A program made the translations under genes and the position numbers. DNA of 16,864 nucleotides, from positions 5,857 through 22,720 of the forward strand of contig NZGU01000019.1 in NCBI GenBank assembly GCA_002691095.1, in the 5' to 3' direction. The notes under the pieces are model-generated. The model worked only from the letters and a program-made list of their open reading frames with translations. It ran no database searches and had not been told where the DNA came from. Below, one piece after another: positions 13,208 through 16,864 of this stretch (its first letter is position 1; every line of letters starts with the position of its first letter). The DNA comes from Kiritimatiellaceae bacterium. Lineage in GTDB: Bacteria; Verrucomicrobiota; Kiritimatiellia; Kiritimatiellales; Pontiellaceae.

Positions 13208-15007
13208 GTGGAGAAGTTGAAGCGGAGATCGTGGCTATTGGAGCTGCTTATTTTCCTTTTATTCGGGGGAATTTTTTTCCGGTTGACGTTGTTGCATCTC
13301 TACCCGGAGCCGTGGATTAAGCAGCCGATTGAGGAGCATCGGGCGTTGGAGGTGCGTCGGGTGGGAAGTCGGGGCAGGATACTGGATCGGAATGGGGAGA
13401 TTCTGGCGGCGGATGTGGCGGCGTATCATGTGGTGGTGGATCCGCGGTATATTGCGGAGCATGGGGATGCGGGGCGGGTGGCGGAGGTTCTTTCGGCCTA
13501 TTTTTCGTTGGAGCGTGCGGAGGTGGAGGAGGTGTTGGCGAAGGTGGAGCGCCAGTATGTGAGGGTGGTGAAGTTTGTGCCGGCTAGACGGTTGGAGGCG
13601 TTTGAGCGGGCGTTTCAGGGGGTGCGGTTTGTGCAGGAGGATGGAACGTCGGTTTTATTGAAGGGGGTTTTGCTGGAGGAGGCGCCGATTCGGAGTTATC
13701 CGAAGGGGTCGTTGATGGCGCATGTATTGGGTTTTTCGAATCGTGAGGGTGTGGGTGGAGCGGGGATAGAGTTGCGGTATGATGAGTATTTGAGGGGAAA
13801 AGAGGGGGTGCGTAATAGTAAGAAGGATGGGCGGGGACGGGAGGTTTATAGCGAGCGAACGTTGGATATTCCGCCGCAGGATGGGGCGTCGGTGGTGTTG
13901 ACGCTGGACCAACAGATTCAATATGTGGCGGAGCGGGCGATTGAGAATATTTGTTTGGAGTTTGAGGCGAAGGCGGCTTGGGCCATTGTGCAGGAGGTGC
14001 GTACGGGAGAAATATTGGCGATGGCATCGTTTCCTGATTTTGATCCTAATCGGTATGGTCGGGCACCGGCGGATTGGTTGAAGAATCGAGCGATTGGGGT
14101 GAATTTTGAGCCGGGCTCTACGATGAAGGCGGGGGTGGTTGCGGGGGCGATTGATCGGGGCTTGGTGGAGGTGAGCGATCGGTTTGATTGTGAGAATGGC
14201 TATTGGTCGTATGGGGGAAGAGGGTTGCGGGACAGTCATCCGGAGGGGGTGTTGAGTGTGGAGGATATTGTGAAGGTTTCGAGCAATATCGGAATGGCGA
14301 AAATTGCGTTGATGTTGGGGGATGCGAGTTTGTATGAGCAGTTGCGCTCGTTTGGTTTTGGGTCGCGGTTGGGGGTGGGGTTGCCGGGAGAGGAGGCGGG
14401 GATTTTCTATGCGCCGAAGCATTGGTCGAAGATTAGCGCGACGCGGATTGGTATGGGGCAGGGAATTGCGACGACGGCGGTGCAGGTGCTTTCGATGATG
14501 AATACGATTGCGAATGATGGGTTTCAGGTGCGACCGTTTCTGGTGAAGCGGGTGGTGGATGCGTCGGGTCAGGTGCTAGAGGAGAATAGTCGGGAGATGG
14601 TGGGGCGTCCGATTTCTCGTGCGACGGCGCTGGCGATGCAACGGATGTTGGCGCGGGTGGTGGCGGAGGAGGAGGGCACGGGAACCAAGGCGCGGGTGGC
14701 GGGCTATTCGGTGGCGGGAAAAACCGGTACGGCGCAGAAGGTGCGGCCGCCGGAGGAGGGGGGCGGATATTATGAGAAAAATTTTGTTTCGTCGTTTGCT
14801 GGATTCCTGCCGGCGGAGAATCCGCAGTTGTCGATTATTGTAGTGGCGGATGATCCGGGCTTGTATACGGAGAGTGGACGTAAGATTAAGTATTATGGCG
14901 GTACGGTTTGTGGGCCAGCATTTCGTGACATTGCGGAGTTTGCGGTTCGGTATTTACGGATTTCGCCGGAGGGTCGGCGGGTGTATAGGACGCGGATAGA
15001 AGAGTGA
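13208..15007 (+). CDS. ftsI: Peptidoglycan D,D-transpeptidase FtsI (class B penicillin-binding protein 3)
   Basis: This 599-residue protein cross-links septal peptidoglycan on the outer face of the inner membrane. It has a basic MEKLKRRS start, one transmembrane anchor (about residues 9-29), and the pedestal region with GSRGRILDRNGEILA near 53-67. The transpeptidase domain has the three active-site motifs: the nucleophile box S304-T-M-K307 in FEPGSTMK, S358-S-N360, and K505-T-G507 in VAGKTGTAQK. No PASTA repeat follows, and the length is that of Gram-negative FtsI. I chose GTG 13208 because of the ribosome binding site at 13194 and because it starts at the usual basic segment; a TTG at 13163 would add 15 residues. 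Its TGA overlaps the murE GTG (GTGA, 15004-15007). Confidence 0.96.
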   Translation: MEKLKRRSWLLELLIFLLFGGIFFRLTLLHLYPEPWIKQPIEEHRALEVRRVGSRGRILDRNGEILAADVAAYHVVVDPRYIAEHGDAGRVAEVLSAYFSLERAEVEEVLAKVERQYVRVVKFVPARRLEAFERAFQGVRFVQEDGTSVLLKGVLLEEAPIRSYPKGSLMAHVLGFSNREGVGGAGIELRYDEYLRGKEGVRNSKKDGRGREVYSERTLDIPPQDGASVVLTLDQQIQYVAERAIENICLEFEAKAAWAIVQEVRTGEILAMASFPDFDPNRYGRAPADWLKNRAIGVNFEPGSTMKAGVVAGAIDRGLVEVSDRFDCENGYWSYGGRGLRDSHPEGVLSVEDIVKVSSNIGMAKIALMLGDASLYEQLRSFGFGSRLGVGLPGEEAGIFYAPKHWSKISATRIGMGQGIATTAVQVLSMMNTIANDGFQVRPFLVKRVVDASGQVLEENSREMVGRPISRATALAMQRMLARVVAEEEGTGTKARVAGYSVAGKTGTAQKVRPPEEGGGYYEKNFVSSFAGFLPAENPQLSIIVVADDPGLYTESGRKIKYYGGTVCGPAFRDIAEFAVRYLRISPEGRRVYRTRIEE

Positions 15008-16455
15008 AAATAGGTGCGTTTATAGCGAAGGTGAAGTGGCCGGTAAAGGGGGGCGACCTGGAGCAGGAGGTCACGGGTGTGGTGTCGGATTCGCGGTTGG
15101 TTTTGCCGGGGTCGGTTTTTGTTTGTGTGCGGGGGATGGTGTCGGATGGGCATGCCTTTGCGGAGGATGCGGTGGAGCGGGGGGCGGTGCTGGTGGTGGC
15201 GGAGCAGGAGCTGCGGTTGGATGGTAGGGTGGGTGTGATGCGGGTGCCGTGTTCGCGGCGGGCGTTGGCGGAATTGGCGCGGGGTTTTTATGGGCAGGTG
15301 GATGAACAGCTTGGATTGGTGGGTATTACGGGAACGAATGGAAAGACGTCGACTTCGTTTATGGTGCAGCATTTGTTTCAGACGGTGGGGGTGAAGACGG
15401 GGTTGATCGGAACGATTCAGTATGATGTGGGTTCGCGGGTACTGCCGGCATTTCGGACGACGCCGGAGGCGGATCATTTATATCGCTATTTGGCGGAGAT
15501 GGTTCAGGGGGGGTGTGAGCGGGCGGTGATGGAGGTTTCTTCGCATGCGATTGATTTGGAGCGGGTGCATGGATTGAATTTTGAGGTGGTGGTGTTTACG
15601 AATTTATCGCCTGAGCATCTGGATTATCATCAGGATATGGAGCGCTATTTTGGGGTGAAGCGGCGGCTGTTTATGCAGCTGAAGGCGGGGGTTGGTGTGG
15701 CCGTGGTGAATGTGGACGATGCGTGGGGTCGCCGTGTAGCGGAGGAGCTGGGGCCGGGGGTGATTCGGGTGGGAGAAGGGGAGGGCGCTGATGTTCGGGC
15801 GCGTGAGATTGAGGTGGATGGTGAGGGGATGCGGTTTGAGTTGGTGACGCCGTGGGGGGCGGGGCGGGTTCGGTTGCCGTTGATGGGCCGTTTTCATGTG
15901 GGCAATGCGTTGGCGGCAGTGGCGGTGGCGGGCCATGCGGGGGTTTCGTTTAAGCAGCTTAAGCGAGGGTTGAGGGAGATGGTTTCGGTTCCGGGGCGGT
16001 TGGAGTTGGTACGGCGTTTTCGGGGTCGTCAGGTGTTTGTGGATTATGCGCATACACCGGATGCGTTGGAGAAGGTGTTGGCGTCGGTACGGGCTACGGT
16101 GCGGGGGCGGTTGTGGGTGGTGTTTGGTTGCGGGGGGGATCGGGACCGGCAGAAGAGGGGGTTGATGGGGGCGGTGGCGGAGCGGTTGGGGGATCGGGTG
16201 GTGCTGACGAGTGATAATGCGCGTTCGGAGGAGCCCGCGCAGATTTGTGAGGAGATTTTGGCGGGGTGTGAGGAGGGTGAGCGGGTGGAGGTGGTGCTGG
16301 ATCGGCGTGAGGCGATTTTTTATGCGATGGGGGCGTTGGAGCGGGGTGATGTTTTGCTGGTGGCAGGAAAGGGGCATGAGGCGTATCAGGAGCTGCGGGG
16401 GACGCTGATTCCGTTTGATGATCGTGATGTGGTGAGGGAGTGGAAGCGGATATGA
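15004..16455 (+). CDS. murE: UDP-N-acetylmuramoyl-tripeptide synthetase MurE
   Basis: This 483-residue cytosolic Mur ligase adds the third amino acid, probably meso-diaminopimelate, to UDP-MurNAc-L-Ala-D-Glu. The N-terminal domain has SDSRLVLPGSVFVCVRG near 28-44. The central ATPase domain has the P-loop GTNGKTS (110-116), MEVSSHAI, TNLSPEHLDYH and YFGVKRRLF, with the expected carbamylated Lys at 219. The C-terminal domain has FVDYAHTPDALEKVL, FGCGGDRDRQKR and SDNARSEEP. The last is the amino-acid selectivity motif: DAP-adding enzymes carry D-N-P-R, and here it is D404-N-A-R407, keeping the Arg that binds DAP but not the Pro. Start GTG 15004 overlaps the ftsI stop by 4 bp, and its own TGA overlaps the murF ATG by 4 bp, so the three are likely coupled. 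Confidence 0.96.
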   Translation: MKIGAFIAKVKWPVKGGDLEQEVTGVVSDSRLVLPGSVFVCVRGMVSDGHAFAEDAVERGAVLVVAEQELRLDGRVGVMRVPCSRRALAELARGFYGQVDEQLGLVGITGTNGKTSTSFMVQHLFQTVGVKTGLIGTIQYDVGSRVLPAFRTTPEADHLYRYLAEMVQGGCERAVMEVSSHAIDLERVHGLNFEVVVFTNLSPEHLDYHQDMERYFGVKRRLFMQLKAGVGVAVVNVDDAWGRRVAEELGPGVIRVGEGEGADVRAREIEVDGEGMRFELVTPWGAGRVRLPLMGRFHVGNALAAVAVAGHAGVSFKQLKRGLREMVSVPGRLELVRRFRGRQVFVDYAHTPDALEKVLASVRATVRGRLWVVFGCGGDRDRQKRGLMGAVAERLGDRVVLTSDNARSEEPAQICEEILAGCEEGERVEVVLDRREAIFYAMGALERGDVLLVAGKGHEAYQELRGTLIPFDDRDVVREWKRI

Positions 16456-16864
16456 TGCGGATGAGGGCAGAGGAGATGGCGGCTGTGTGCGAGGGTGTTT
16501 GGACAGGGGCCGTGCCGGCGAGTGGTTTTACGGGGGTTACGCAGGATACACGGCAGTTGCGGCCGGGGATGTTGTATGTTGCGTTGCGGGGGGAGCAGTT
16601 TGATGGACATGATTTCGTGGGGGAGGCGTTTGCGCGGGGGGCTACGGGGGCGCTGGTTGCACAGAAGTTTTCGGATGGAGGGGGGGCGCTGTTGCGAGTG
16701 AAGGATCCGTTGGTGGGACTGCAGCAGTTGGGGGTGTTGAGTCGATCGAAGTGGAAGGGTTGTGCGGTTGGGGTGACGGGGAGTGTGGGCAAGACGACGG
16801 TGAAGGAGTTGGCGGCGGCGGTGGCGAATGCGTGGGGTGAGGTTCATCGGACAGCTGGTAATTA
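16452..16864 (+). CDS. murF: UDP-N-acetylmuramoyl-tripeptide--D-alanyl-D-alanine ligase MurF (5' part, cut by window end)
   Basis: The frame starting at ATG 16452 is open to the last base, giving 137 codons of a protein that is normally about 450 residues. It shows the N-terminal Mur ligase fold with TQDTRQLRPGMLYVALRG and FDGHDFVGEAFARGA, then the P-loop VTGSVGKTTVKEL and the beginning of HRTAGN. The S-V-G-K-T-T form of the P-loop and the following T-x-G-N are typical of MurF rather than MurE. The enzyme adds D-Ala-D-Ala (made by the ddl product upstream) to the tripeptide precursor. The ATG overlaps the murE stop; a second ATG follows at once at 16455. GGAAG at 16442-16446 is a likely ribosome binding site. 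Confidence 0.93.
   Translation, partial: MMRMRAEEMAAVCEGVWTGAVPASGFTGVTQDTRQLRPGMLYVALRGEQFDGHDFVGEAFARGATGALVAQKFSDGGGALLRVKDPLVGLQQLGVLSRSKWKGCAVGVTGSVGKTTVKELAAAVANAWGEVHRTAGN

Noticed and set aside
15604..16792. Long minus-strand open frames opposite murE and murF
   Set aside because: Same reason: antisense to proteins with complete Mur ligase motifs, with Pro/His-rich products.

Overview
The window reads as ordinary chromosome of a Gram-negative-type, diderm bacterium that makes peptidoglycan. The gene set and gene style (a Wzy/WaaL-type ligase fused to a TPR tail, a DUF6941-like small protein, long pyruvate phosphate dikinase, very G-rich dcw genes with many GTG starts) suggest the PVC group, perhaps Kiritimatiellota or Verrucomicrobiota. 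That placement is inference; no rRNA or other marker was available to fix it.

Region 1 (1-5259, all +) is the end of a surface-polysaccharide operon: the tail of a membrane glycosyltransferase-like protein, an extended-SDR sugar-nucleotide epimerase/reductase, an O-antigen ligase/polymerase with a TPR tail, a polyprenyl-phosphate glycosylphosphotransferase that would start repeat-unit synthesis, and a small DUF6941-like protein. The genes overlap or nearly touch. Region 2 (5343-5696, +) is a small exported EF-hand protein with a good intrinsic terminator. Region 3 (5754-6617, -) is a short-chain trans-prenyl diphosphate synthase convergent with it. Region 4 (6787-9540, +) is pyruvate phosphate dikinase, monocistronic, with a strong terminator. 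Region 5 (9599-9973, -) is an unrecognised small protein.

Region 6 (10103 to the end, all +) is cell-wall and division: ddl, then a dcw cluster mraZ - orf61 - rsmH - ftsL-like - ftsI - murE - murF (cut by the window end). Ddl, MurE and MurF make and attach the peptide stem of lipid II. FtsL-like and FtsI belong to septal synthesis, and the prenyl synthase could feed the undecaprenyl carrier used by both peptidoglycan and the polysaccharide locus. The 61-codon gene between mraZ and rsmH and an apparent intrinsic terminator between ftsL and ftsI are not part of the textbook cluster.

No tRNA, rRNA, CRISPR array, insertion sequence, phage gene or defence system was seen, and no gene-free stretch exceeds 300 bases. 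I did not find a convincing new multi-gene system. The best leads are orf61, the intra-dcw terminator, an atypical chain-length residue in the prenyl synthase, and a strand-wide G/T bias that holds even under minus-strand genes.
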